NCBI RefSeq assembly: GCF_003574625.1
Contig: NZ_QNUJ01000002.1
Location: forward strand, 62,001 to 126,000
Direction: 5' to 3'
DNA: 64,000 bases
DNA from: Shinella zoogloeoides
GTDB taxonomy: Bacteria; Pseudomonadota; Alphaproteobacteria; Rhizobiales; Rhizobiaceae
The notes under the pieces were generated by a model. It had not been told where the DNA came from. It did no database searches and saw only the letters and a list, made by a program, of their open reading frames with translations. The position numbers were made by a program, and so were the translations under genes. Shown here piece by piece: positions 8,932 through 17,119 of this stretch (the stretch's first letter is position 1; every line of letters starts with the position of its first letter).

Positions 8932-9800
8932 TCGGCACGAGCCGCAGGGCCTTCCTCGCCGGCGTGGCGGCGCTGTTCGCCGCACCGCCTCCGAGCGTTG
9001 CGGCCATGGCGACAAGGGTCGTCACGCTCGAATGGACGGCGACGGAGATCGCGCTCTCGCTCGGGCTGCGTCCTGTCGGCGTCGCGGAACTCGACGCCTA
9101 TCGCAACTGGGTCGCGGTGGAGAATGAAGGGCTGGCGGCTGCGGTGGATGTCGGCCGGCGCCAGCAGCCGAGCCTGGAGGCGATCCGCAAGCTTTCACCC
9201 GATCTCATCCTCTCCTCCCGCCTCCGGCATCAGGCCCTGCGGGAAAAGCTCGCCGCACTCGCACCGACGGAACTCCTCGACGACCAGCCGGCGGACGGCG
9301 ACATGCTGGCGGCCGTCTATGCCGGCGTGCGCCAGGCCGGCAAGGCGCTCGGCCGCGAGGATGCCGCGGCAGCGCTTCTTTCAGGGTTCGATGAACGCGT
9401 GGCCGCGTTGAAGGACAAGGTGCTCGCCGGCAATGCCGGGCGGAAGCTCGTCGTCGCGCAGCCCCTGCCGGGCACCCCGCGCCTTCGCGTCTTCTCGTCC
9501 AATGCCGCCATCGCGCAGCTTCTCGACAGGATCGGCTTTCCGCCGGGCCTTTCCCTGCCGCCGCAGCCCTTCGGCTTCACCGCGATCGACCTGGAGGGCC
9601 TCGCCGCGCTCGACGGGGAGACGATGCTGGTCCTGCTTTCCGACAGCGTTCCACAGGAATTGGCGGAATCCGCGCTCTGGCCGATGCTGCCGGTCGTGGC
9701 CGCCGGCAAGGTCATCACGGCGGGCGCTGCGAACTGGCCCTTCGGTTCCGTGGCGGCCCTCACCCGGATGATGGACACCATCGCCAGAAAGCTTGCCTGA
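8925..9800 (+). CDS. fhuD: Periplasmic iron-siderophore binding protein (FhuD type)
   Basis: This 291-residue class III binding protein has a twin-arginine-like leader (SRRAFLAGVAALFAAP). It has the FhuD pattern VVTLEWTATEIALSLGLRPVGVAELDAY near the N-terminus and PDLILSSRLRHQALREKLAALAPT in the first lobe. It would deliver the ferric siderophore to FhuBC. The ATG at 8925 overlaps the receptor stop by 7 nt and defines the start. The frame extends further upstream only as a shadow of the receptor gene. Confidence 0.9.
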   Translation: MVIGTSRRAFLAGVAALFAAPPPSVAAMATRVVTLEWTATEIALSLGLRPVGVAELDAYRNWVAVENEGLAAAVDVGRRQQPSLEAIRKLSPDLILSSRLRHQALREKLAALAPTELLDDQPADGDMLAAVYAGVRQAGKALGREDAAAALLSGFDERVAALKDKVLAGNAGRKLVVAQPLPGTPRLRVFSSNAAIAQLLDRIGFPPGLSLPPQPFGFTAIDLEGLAALDGETMLVLLSDSVPQELAESALWPMLPVVAAGKVITAGAANWPFGSVAALTRMMDTIARKLA

Positions 9801-9814
9801 GAAAGCGGGACGCG

Positions 9815-10567
9815 ATGCAGCAGCCGGATGCCTTGAAGGCCTTTCTCGCGAAGATGTCCGCCTTCGGCGTGCAGACGGCGCTCCTCCCGCTCGCCCATGA
9901 CAGCCTGCCCTTGTCCGCCCTTCTGGAAAGGGACCGTCTTGCGGAGATGCTCGGCAGATACGGCCGGCGCTACGGGCAGGGGCAGGAACGCCGCGCCGTC
10001 GCCACGCAATGGTCGAAGCATTATTTCCTGCAGGTCGTGACGCCCGTTCTCGCCGCGGCAATCCTCATCGACTGGCGGCTGCCGCTTCCCCTGGAGACGA
10101 CGGCGCTGGATATCGATGCCGAAGGCGCGATCACGGCCCTTCGCGTTTCGTCCTACGGCAAGGCTGTCGCCCCCTCCTCCGGCACCGACCGTTTCTCGTT
10201 CCTGACGCACGCACATCTGCCCTTCGTCGTGGATGCGATCAGCCAGGCCAGCGGGCTTTCCCGCCATGTCCTGTGGAGCAACGCCGGCAATCTCTTCGAA
10301 GGCGTTGCACGGCGGCTGGAGGCCGTTGCCCCGGAGGGTTCCGCCGGCATCCGCGACGCCACGGCCCTCATGGAGACCAGCCATCTGGAGGATGGGACGC
10401 GCAACCCGCTATACCGCCCCATCCTCTATCTCGATGAAGCACGAACCATCCGCAAGCGCCGCGTCTGCTGCGCCCGTTATCTCATTCCATCGCTCGGCTT
10501 CTGCCGAACATGTCCAAGTCCCTTGATGCAGGAAAACGCCGCCGGACATATCGATGCCCGCTCGTAG
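9815..10567 (+). CDS. fhuF: Siderophore-iron reductase FhuF
   Basis: This 250-residue protein matches cytosolic 2Fe-2S ferric reductases that strip iron from imported hydroxamate complexes. The C-terminus carries the diagnostic cysteine set CCARYLIPSLGFCRTCP (C-C-x10-C-x2-C). It lies 14 nt after fhuD, forming receptor-fhuD-fhuF. Its last codons are out of frame with, and overlap, a RidA fragment. The final residues after CRTCP may therefore be a junction-derived tail rather than native sequence. Confidence 0.9.
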   Translation: MQQPDALKAFLAKMSAFGVQTALLPLAHDSLPLSALLERDRLAEMLGRYGRRYGQGQERRAVATQWSKHYFLQVVTPVLAAAILIDWRLPLPLETTALDIDAEGAITALRVSSYGKAVAPSSGTDRFSFLTHAHLPFVVDAISQASGLSRHVLWSNAGNLFEGVARRLEAVAPEGSAGIRDATALMETSHLEDGTRNPLYRPILYLDEARTIRKRRVCCARYLIPSLGFCRTCPSPLMQENAAGHIDARS

Positions 10568-10682
10568 TGGCCGCTTCTTCAAGAAACCCTACCCGGTCCG
10601 CTGCGCCGTCGGCATCAGCGCCCTCGCCATCGAAGGCATGCGCGTCGAGGTGACGGCAATGGCGGTGAAGACCGTCGGTTGA
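10554..10682 (+). pseudogene. C-terminal fragment of a RidA (YjgF/L-PSP) family gene
   Basis: A 42-residue frame reads KKPYPVRCAVGISALAIEGM, then VEVTAMAV, and ends in a stop at 10682. This is the conserved end of RidA imine deaminases, including the catalytic-site pattern PxRxxVGxxAL and VEVxxxAV. Whole RidA proteins are 115-130 residues, so two thirds is missing. The first codons overlap the end of fhuF. It is best read as debris of a deletion or insertion that brought the siderophore genes next to a former ridA. Confidence 0.65.
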
Positions 10683-10770
10683 AGGGTTTTAACAGATCCC
10701 TCGCTCGAACGGCCAGCGGTGTCAGCCATCGCGCTGAGGGGTCGGTTACTTCTGCGGCATTACATGATGC

Positions 10771-10807
10771 AAAAGCTCCGAGACCTATGGGTTCTCGGGG
10801 CTTTTTT
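10771..10807 (+). terminator. Rho-independent terminator
   Basis: A 13-bp stem with one G-T pair (10771-10783 with 10793-10805) and a 9-nt loop runs into a stretch of six T (10802-10807). It would end transcripts of the fhuF operon and the RidA fragment. It lies about 90 nt after that fragment, so it may be the original ridA terminator. Confidence 0.8.
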
Positions 10808-10908
10808 GTTTTGGTTGCAGGAAGGGAGAGAGGCATTTTCCGGTTGACAAGCCGGGGCAAATCGCCGCTTCGATGATTCATTATATTCTTCAAAATATAG
10901 CGACGGCA

Positions 10909-11721
10909 ATGCTTCGACCTATCGAAATCATACTCTCCCAAGGCAGGATCGGCGACCGCACCAGCGGGGCGATACCGGGCGCGGCGGCGCTTGCCCATGC
11001 TCTCTCCCATAGACACACATTGCCGATGACGACGCTCGGCAACCCGGCGCCGCCGTGCATCGACAATTGGGACCGGGCCCTTGAAGGGGCAGAACAGACG
11101 CTGCATGAGCTTGCTCATGCCGTCGAGCAGAGCCTGTCGGCCAAGCGGCTGCCGCTCGTTATTGCGAACACGTGCTCGGCGAGCCTGGCGACGCTGCCGG
11201 CCGCGACGCGCCAGCTCGATAACCTTGCGGTGCTCTGGATCGACGCGCATAGCGATTTCAACACCCCTGAAACGACGGCATCCGGCTATCTCGGTGGAAT
11301 GGCTCTCTCAGGGGCGAGCGGCATCTGGAACACCGGGCATGGTGGCGGTGTGGCGCCCGAACGCACGCTCCTGATCGGAGCGCGCGATATCGATCCTTCG
11401 GAGGCCACCCTGCTTCAAACGGCGGGGATACAGGTCATTTCGCCCACCGAGGCCATCGGCGCCGATATCGCCAGACGGATCGGGAGCAGCCCGGTCTGGG
11501 TCCACATCGACTGGGATGTCCTTGAGCCTGGCTTTGTTCCTGCAGCCTATCGAATTGAAGGCGGCTTTTTGCCCGACGAGTTGCAGGCCATTCTCGCCAC
11601 GATCCCGGCATCGCAAATCGCGGGAATCGAGTTGGCGGAACTGGAGCTGCCGGACGATCCCGTTGCGGCGGAGCGAGCCATCCACACAGCCATGGCAACT
11701 GTTGCCATGCTGTTCGGCTGA
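10909..11721 (+). CDS. Arginase/ureohydrolase-family protein, atypical
   Basis: This protein of about 270 residues has the ureohydrolase fold. The manganese motif IDAHSDFNTP is at 111-120 and VHIDWDVLEPGF at 198-209 supplies two more Asp ligands. The first metal motif, normally GGDHS, reads ANTCS (86-90), so the usual histidine ligand is cysteine. Related arginase-like proteins have a similar change, and their substrates are mostly unknown. An in-frame ATG at 10873 is also possible. TTGACA at 10844 may be part of its promoter. The gene is convergent with the debris at 11736. Confidence 0.75.
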   Translation: MLRPIEIILSQGRIGDRTSGAIPGAAALAHALSHRHTLPMTTLGNPAPPCIDNWDRALEGAEQTLHELAHAVEQSLSAKRLPLVIANTCSASLATLPAATRQLDNLAVLWIDAHSDFNTPETTASGYLGGMALSGASGIWNTGHGGGVAPERTLLIGARDIDPSEATLLQTAGIQVISPTEAIGADIARRIGSSPVWVHIDWDVLEPGFVPAAYRIEGGFLPDELQAILATIPASQIAGIELAELELPDDPVAAERAIHTAMATVAMLFG

Positions 11722-11735
11722 TCCTCATCGATCAA

Positions 11736-11879
11736 TCAGCAAACCGCCTGCACCGTCCCCGTTTCGGTGCGGCTGTCGAATGCCATTTCGATCCTGCGTT
11801 CGATGTCGGCTTCCATGGTTGGCACGCCTTGCATCAAAGTCGGCACAAGATCGCGCATCCTGCTGCGAACGGGGGGCTG
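11736..11879 (-). pseudogene. Possible C-terminal gene remnant, unknown family
   Basis: A 47-codon frame without a plausible start ends at 11736. Its composition is protein-like, with stretches LVPTLMQGVP and DIERRIEMAFDSRTETGTV. An in-frame stop lies immediately upstream of it. It sits in the 190 bp between two convergent genes, where a C-terminal stub would remain after deletion. I do not recognise the family, and chance is possible. Confidence 0.25.
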
Positions 11880-11910
11880 TCATTCGATACGATGCACCAA
11901 CCGCGATCGT

Positions 11911-12918
11911 TCACTTCTCGATCAAGTCGCGGATACGTTCAAGAAGGACCGCGGAAACCGCGATGCCTTCCCGGTCGCTCGCCTCTCGCATGCGATAACG
12001 CCGATCGCCCGGCAGGTGCGCATTCTGGTCGGAAAAGCCGGAAAACAGGGATTCCGCGCCTTCATCAGCGGCAGCGCCGCCGATGATATCCGGCGAAAAG
12101 GCCAGCAGCAGCTCACCATGACACGGCGCGGCATTGGCACCCTGATCGAAATGCTGCGATTGGCGGCTCGTGCGATCACCGATCAGGGGACCGGCCATCA
12201 GCTCAATCATGGTCGCGATTGCCGATCCCTTGTGACCGCCGAAGGGAAGCATCGCCCCCGCCAGAACCTCGGCCGGATCGGTCGTGGGCTCACCCTGTAC
12301 GTTCACACCCCAGCTATCGGGAATCTCCTTGCCGGCGTTGCGGTGCATGGCAATATCGGCACGGGACGCGGCAGAGGTCGCGAAATCGAAAACATAAGGC
12401 GGCCTGCCCTTTCGCGGCCAGGCGAAGGCTAGCGGATTGGTGCCCAACAGCCCTTTCGTTCCGCCTGCCGGCGCGACCCAGGCGTGGGTGGGGTTCATCG
12501 AGAGGCCGACGAGACCGGCCTCGGCGACCCGCTCGACCAGCGGCCACAAGGCTGTCGAATGGAATCCGTTCGTGACGGCAAGCAAACCAAGCCCGATCTT
12601 GCCAGCCTTTTCGATCAAGGCCTCGATCCCTCTTTCGGCAGCCAGGCACGAAAAGCCGAATTGAGCATCGATCCGAACGACCGCCGGAGAAACGCTCTCC
12701 GGGGCGGGATCGGCATGCTTGTTGAAACGCGGATGCATCATCGTGTCCAGCGTTCCCGGCAAGCGCTGCAGGCCGTGAGACAAGCTGCCATCGCGCTGGG
12801 CGGCCACGAGAATCCCCGCCAGACAATGGGCCTGTGGCGCATTGAGGCCATGGGAGAGTAGAAAGTCCGTCGCCAAAGCAGCCAGGTCGTTTTCCGGTAG
12901 CCTGATGTCGGGTGGCAT
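11911..12918 (-). CDS. Malate/L-lactate dehydrogenase-like oxidoreductase (Ldh_2 family)
   Basis: This 335-residue protein belongs to the family of NAD(P)H-dependent keto/imino acid reductases. The family includes delta1-piperideine-2-carboxylate reductase (DpkA), ureidoglycolate dehydrogenase and sulfolactate dehydrogenase. Family landmarks include SHGLQRLPG, the catalytic-region histidine in TNGFHSTALWP, SMNPTHAWVAPAGG, LLGTNPLAFAWP and PFGGHKGSAIATMIELMAGPLIG. The ATG at 12918 matches family length; the frame opens to 12999 without support. Beside an arginase-like gene, imino acid reduction is a reasonable guess. Confidence 0.82.
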   Translation of the reverse strand: MPPDIRLPENDLAALATDFLLSHGLNAPQAHCLAGILVAAQRDGSLSHGLQRLPGTLDTMMHPRFNKHADPAPESVSPAVVRIDAQFGFSCLAAERGIEALIEKAGKIGLGLLAVTNGFHSTALWPLVERVAEAGLVGLSMNPTHAWVAPAGGTKGLLGTNPLAFAWPRKGRPPYVFDFATSAASRADIAMHRNAGKEIPDSWGVNVQGEPTTDPAEVLAGAMLPFGGHKGSAIATMIELMAGPLIGDRTSRQSQHFDQGANAAPCHGELLLAFSPDIIGGAAADEGAESLFSGFSDQNAHLPGDRRYRMREASDREGIAVSAVLLERIRDLIEK

Positions 12919-13144
12919 CTGTCGTTTCCTGCATTCGAGACGGTCCATTCGACAACAGGTCGAGCGGGGTTTCGTCGGTGTACTCGCCGAGGCGGACAAT
13001 CTCCAGCACCGAAATCCTCGCCTCCACGCCGATCACGGCTTTTTCGGTCCCCGGCGTGATCCGGGGGACCGTCCTTCCTGGCCTTCATCGATGACGACGA
13101 AGCCATGCAGATAGAGGTCGAAGCCGTCCGGCGCGCGGTCACCT
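12919..13144. other. Intergenic stretch with possible debris
   Basis: These 226 bp separate the Ldh_2 gene from the GGDEF gene (both on the minus strand). One minus-strand frame reads DGFDLYLHGFVVIDEG and another reads VLEIVRLGEYTDETPLDLL. Both look more protein-like than random GC-rich frames, which could mean a frameshifted remnant. I could not assign a family. Confidence 0.25.
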
Positions 13145-14278
13145 TCAAGCGAGCCGGACGCAGTCCCGTCCTTCCGCCTTCGCTCGATACAGCGCTCGAT
13201 CGGCGCGGTTCAATAGATCGACCAGATCCTCGCCAGTTGCCGCAATGGCAACTCCGAAACTCGACGTCGCGCCATGCCCGTCCGGGAGCATGTCAAGCGC
13301 CCCGTCCTTGAAACTGGACCGAACGGTCTCGGCGAAATCATGCGCGGCGGCGGCTTGCACCGACGGGAGCAGTATCACGAACTCCTCGCCGCCATGGCGC
13401 CCGATGATCGCTCCCTCGGGAGCCTTCGCTTTGAGGGTCTTGGCGAAGGACTGGATAACCCGATCGCCACTTCCATGCCCGAACCGGTCGTTGATGACCT
13501 TAAAATGATCCAGATCGCCGAGGATCAGCGCGACCTTCGTCTGGGTCGTTTGCCGCGCAAGCGCATCACGCGCGCGAAGTTCAAAACCTCGACGATTGAA
13601 CAGCCCGGACAACGCATCGGTCTCCGCCTCAGCCCGAATTCCATCCATGACATCGACAGCGATGATCGCGAAAATCGCAACCCCCAACGTGGAGCAAATG
13701 AGTGCATCCGAAATCGACACGATCAACCAATATGTGCTCTCAACCTCCAGGCTCGCAATGCCGGGAATCTGGAACGCAAAAGGCCGTGAAAGGAAAATCA
13801 GGCAGGAAACAGAAACGAGGCCAAAAAGCAGCTGCTCGACCGGCGTCCGCGCAGGCCGCCTGGCAACATCGACCAGCATCAAAAGGCAAATCGCCGCTGC
13901 TCCCCAATTGAGAATGACAGCCCTGGCCTGCAGGTTCGGCTCTACGAACAGGAAGAAGTACAGCACGGCAAGCGTCACCGCCCCGATGAGAGTCAACGCG
14001 CCGTACCAGGGCGTTTGCGCATAACGCCGGGAAAGCGCGATGGACAGCAGCATCATCGACAACAGGATCAGCGCATTCGCAACCTGCCGCAAAACTGGTG
14101 CCTGCTCGGAAAAGGCGAAATAGAGTGCGCCAAAGCACAAAACCCTCACCGCATATGCAAGAGCAAAAATGGCGATGTAGTCGAGCTGGCGCTGACGCCG
14201 CCACAGCACGAGCAATGACATGCAGTATATTGCAGACATTGCCGGATTCAGAAGCGCGATAACGCTTTCGTAGCTCAT
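13145..14278 (-). CDS. Membrane-bound diguanylate cyclase (GGDEF)
   Basis: This 377-residue protein has about seven membrane helices in residues 1-210 and a complete GGDEF domain after residue 218. The start motif is DALSGLFNRRGF, the metal Asp pair lies in ILGDLDHFKVIND (D255, D257) and the active site is GGEEF (296-300). These predict synthesis of cyclic-di-GMP from GTP. The RxxD inhibitory site normally five residues before GGEEF is absent, so feedback inhibition by the product is not expected. There is no linked EAL domain. The input signal is unknown and would act through the membrane helices. Confidence 0.9.
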   Translation of the reverse strand: MSYESVIALLNPAMSAIYCMSLLVLWRRQRQLDYIAIFALAYAVRVLCFGALYFAFSEQAPVLRQVANALILLSMMLLSIALSRRYAQTPWYGALTLIGAVTLAVLYFFLFVEPNLQARAVILNWGAAAICLLMLVDVARRPARTPVEQLLFGLVSVSCLIFLSRPFAFQIPGIASLEVESTYWLIVSISDALICSTLGVAIFAIIAVDVMDGIRAEAETDALSGLFNRRGFELRARDALARQTTQTKVALILGDLDHFKVINDRFGHGSGDRVIQSFAKTLKAKAPEGAIIGRHGGEEFVILLPSVQAAAAHDFAETVRSSFKDGALDMLPDGHGATSSFGVAIAATGEDLVDLLNRADRALYRAKAEGRDCVRLA

Positions 14279-14401
14279 ATCTGGACGACCAGAGCAGCCA
14301 ATTCCCCACTCCCCGCTTCAAAACAAGGTCATACTGCAGGGATTTGGTAAACCGCCGGTGAGCGTCTTCTCAACCACATTTTTTGCTTCACCGCGTGTCG
14401 A

Positions 14402-15328
14402 TCAGCGGGCGGTATAGCTGACGCTCATTGTCGTGCCGGCAAGCGCACGCTGCGCAAGCTTCTGCGGCTCCAGATCGCCAAGCTCAAGAGGCAGCGGCGT
14501 GTCGAAATGGACATCCATCGTGAAGAAGCCGGTCGGGTTTGGCATATCCTGCACGAAACGAAGCAGCGCTTTCCTGGAGCCGGCATCGATCTGGCTGTCC
14601 GGCAGCGCCTCCACGGCTTTTCCCGCGATATCGCGCAGACGCGCGATATCGACTTCCGGATCGCTCTCGCCGGTTTCAGACGGTTGTGCTGCATAATTGG
14701 CGAGGGTTGGCAGGGCCACGCTTTCCCACAGGCCCTGATTATCCAGGCGCAAGCGCAGATGCGTGAGCGTTGCCGTGGGATTGGCTGCGAGCGTGGCAAC
14801 CGACGAGCCGACCGGCACATTGATTTCAGCCGAGAAGGAAGCCTTGCCGAGTTTGGTGCTGCTGATCTCCGCATTCTGTATGTGCAGGTAGCCAGTCTGT
14901 GCATTGAAGCGATAGGACGCAGCGAAATCCAGCGGCCATTGCTGGACGGCACTGATGTAGTTCGACATCTTGCTGCTGGTTTGCAGCGCCAGGCGAGCGC
15001 CGTCGACCACGATGCGTCCCCATTGCGGCGGACTGCCGCTCAGGTCGGGCGCGTCGGATAAATAGTCCTGCAATCGGTCGAGTTCGATGACGAGCCGGTC
15101 CGTCTTCCAACCCATCATGCTCATGGCCTGATAGACGCTGTTCGAAACGATGCAGCCGTCCGGTATTTCCCTTACGGCGAAGCCTTCACCGGGCTTGAGA
15201 ATATCGATTCCCTTCAGGAACTCCTCGCACCGATTGGGCGGCATATCGTCCGAAACCGGTTCCGGTGCCTGGGCAAATGCCGAAGTGGCGGCGATACAAA
15301 TAAGAGCGGAAGAAAGAACGGAACGCAT
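14402..15328 (-). CDS. Secreted hypothetical protein
   Basis: This 308-residue protein has a clear Sec signal peptide (MRSVLSSALICIAATSAFAQA). The mature part is acidic, with a Cys pair (RCEEF, GCIVSN) and repeated beta-rich stretches mentioning hydrophobic YxF and LRLRLDNQGLWESVAL patterns. The last pattern is reminiscent of periplasmic DUF2125-like proteins, but I cannot confirm that. The ATG at 15328 is preferred because the signal peptide then begins MRSV. It is a single gene, not obviously part of an operon. Confidence 0.7.
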   Translation of the reverse strand: MRSVLSSALICIAATSAFAQAPEPVSDDMPPNRCEEFLKGIDILKPGEGFAVREIPDGCIVSNSVYQAMSMMGWKTDRLVIELDRLQDYLSDAPDLSGSPPQWGRIVVDGARLALQTSSKMSNYISAVQQWPLDFAASYRFNAQTGYLHIQNAEISSTKLGKASFSAEINVPVGSSVATLAANPTATLTHLRLRLDNQGLWESVALPTLANYAAQPSETGESDPEVDIARLRDIAGKAVEALPDSQIDAGSRKALLRFVQDMPNPTGFFTMDVHFDTPLPLELGDLEPQKLAQRALAGTTMSVSYTAR

Positions 15329-15617
15329 TTTATCAGGTCTCAAAAAATCATCTCCATAAGGGCGCGGGACCGATTTTACCCGAAGGATGTGCCGCGACGA
15401 AAGACGAGCTCCTGATTTTTGCTGGATTGCTCCCCTGATCGGAAATTACGTGGCCCGCGCCTTGGATGAGGGGCACCGTTACAGGGAGACACCTGCAAGG
15501 GACGGGTATCGAGGAGAGTTGGACGATCATGAACGCCAAGCCAGCGCTGGCGAAGCGCGGGACGGGCGAAACGATGCGGACCTATCAATGAACGCCTTCA
15601 CGCGCTGTTTGGCCGTG
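15329..15617. other. Intergenic stretch with a 20-codon orphan start
   Basis: This gap of 289 bp holds one notable item. On the plus strand, GAGGAGAG (15511-15518) is followed 10 nt later by an ATG at 15529 and a 20-codon frame (MNAKPALAKRGTGETMRTYQ) ending at 15591. It may be a leader peptide, the stub of a lost gene, or chance. No terminator hairpin was obvious. Confidence 0.25.
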
Positions 15618-16310
15618 TCACGCTACAACCCGATTGCGCAGCCCGCCGAGCCCCGCGATCGTGATTTCCACGACGTCTCCCGGAACGAGGCGCCCCACTC
15701 CGGATGGCGTTCCCGTATAGACGAGATCGCCGGCCTTCAGTTCGACCAGGCGGGAAAGCGCGGCGATGATCTCCGGCAGGGCCCAGATCATCTGTAAAAT
15801 ATCGCCGGACTGGCGCAGCGTTCCATTGACGTGCAGACGGATGTCTCCGCTCGCCGGATGACCGATGCGCGCAACAGGGTGGATAGGGCCGCAAACGGCG
15901 GAGCCGTCGAACCCCTTGGCCATCGTCCAGGGGCGACCGAGCTTCTTGGCCTCGGCCTGGATGTCGCGCCGGGTGAGGTCGTTGCCGATCGCATAACCCC
16001 ACACGCGGTCCAGCGCCGCGGCCGCATCGATATTGCGGCCGCCGCTGCCGAGCGCTGCCACCAGCTCCGCTTCGTGCTCCAACTGCCCGGTGCAACTCGG
16101 ATAGGGAATGTCCGCTTCTCCCACGATCAGGGCGTCCGCCGGCTTGTCGAAGAAGAAGGGCGGCTCGCGGTCCGGGTCGTGGCCCATTTCGCGCGCATGG
16201 TCGGCATAGTTGCGCCCGACGCAGAAGATGCGCCGCACGGGAAAGCGCGCCGTGGAGCCGGCAACGGGCAGGCTAACCACCGGCGGTGGGTCGATGACAT
16301 AGTCGCTCAT
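15618..16310 (-). CDS. Fumarylacetoacetate hydrolase-family protein, fumarylpyruvate hydrolase-like
   Basis: This 230-residue protein has the FAH fold. The start region VGRNYADHAREMGHDPDREP then PPFFFDKPADALIV is very close to the NagK/fumarylpyruvate hydrolase pattern. The metal ligands lie in HEAELVAALG (E-x-E), and YAIGNDLTRRDIQ plus TGTPSGVG complete the active site. These Mg-dependent enzymes cleave acylpyruvates or decarboxylate/isomerise related ketoacids. The ATG at 16310 gives normal length. It is the last gene of a three-gene operon after an SDR and an amidotransferase. Confidence 0.85.
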   Translation of the reverse strand: MSDYVIDPPPVVSLPVAGSTARFPVRRIFCVGRNYADHAREMGHDPDREPPFFFDKPADALIVGEADIPYPSCTGQLEHEAELVAALGSGGRNIDAAAALDRVWGYAIGNDLTRRDIQAEAKKLGRPWTMAKGFDGSAVCGPIHPVARIGHPASGDIRLHVNGTLRQSGDILQMIWALPEIIAALSRLVELKAGDLVYTGTPSGVGRLVPGDVVEITIAGLGGLRNRVVA

Positions 16311-16321
16311 GGTTTTCTGCC

Positions 16322-17107
16322 TCAGATGTTGCGCAGCATGCCGCCGTCGACGCGCAGGCTCGTGCCGGTGATGTAGCCCGCACGCCCCGAGCAGAGGAAG
16401 CACGCCGCATCGGCGAACTCGCGCGGCGCGCCGTAGCGTCCCATCGGGATCGTCGCGCGGGAAGCCGCGGCGACCTCGTCCGCCGTCTTGCCGGTCCGCT
16501 TGGCGGCGGCGGCATCCAGCTGGTCGACGCGGTCGGTGTGGATACGGCCGGGAATGAGGCCGTTGACCGTCACGCCATCGGCCGCCACTTCGGCGGCGAG
16601 CGTCTTCGCCCAGCCGACGAGGGAAAGGCGCAGCGTGTTGGACAGGCCGAGATTGGGGATCGGCTGCACGACACCGGAAGACAGGAGCACGAGAATGCGG
16701 CCGAAGCGCTGCTCGCGCATATGCGGCAAGAGGGCCGTGGCGATGCGGATCGGCGCCTCGACCATGGCGCGGAACTGCGGGACGAGGCTGTCCGCATCCA
16801 GCGCGGCCATCGCGCCCGGCGCGGGGCCGCCACCGTTGAGCACGAGGATGTCGGGCTTGTCGCCGGCCTGCAGCTCGGCAATCGCCTGCTCCACGGCCGC
16901 CGGATCGGCAAGGTCCGTAACGAGCGTGGAGATGCGGCCCGACGCGGACGCCGCAATGGCCGAGCGCACCGGTTCCAGCCGTTCGGCGGAACGGCCGCCG
17001 AGAATGACATTGGCGCCTTCGGCCGCAAGGCTTTCCGCGATGGCCCGGCCAAGGCCGCCTGAAGCACCGAGCACGAGGGCGGTGCGGCGGCTGAGTTCAA
17101 GATCCAT
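16322..17107 (-). CDS. SDR-family protein lacking the catalytic Tyr/Lys
   Basis: This 261-residue Rossmann protein has the SDR cofactor motif GASGGLG (14-20) and NGGG in place of NNAG. The usual YxxxK catalytic pair is absent. The segment reads GLSNTLRLSLVGWAKTLA, with no Tyr at that position and Leu for Lys. A group of FabG-like 'atypical' SDRs shares the SNxxR pattern, so this is a family trait rather than a mutation. Its reaction is unknown. It lies 11 nt from the FAH-family gene downstream. Confidence 0.8.
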   Translation of the reverse strand: MDLELSRRTALVLGASGGLGRAIAESLAAEGANVILGGRSAERLEPVRSAIAASASGRISTLVTDLADPAAVEQAIAELQAGDKPDILVLNGGGPAPGAMAALDADSLVPQFRAMVEAPIRIATALLPHMREQRFGRILVLLSSGVVQPIPNLGLSNTLRLSLVGWAKTLAAEVAADGVTVNGLIPGRIHTDRVDQLDAAAAKRTGKTADEVAAASRATIPMGRYGAPREFADAACFLCSGRAGYITGTSLRVDGGMLRNI

Positions 17108-17119
17108 GGTTCTCTCCTG

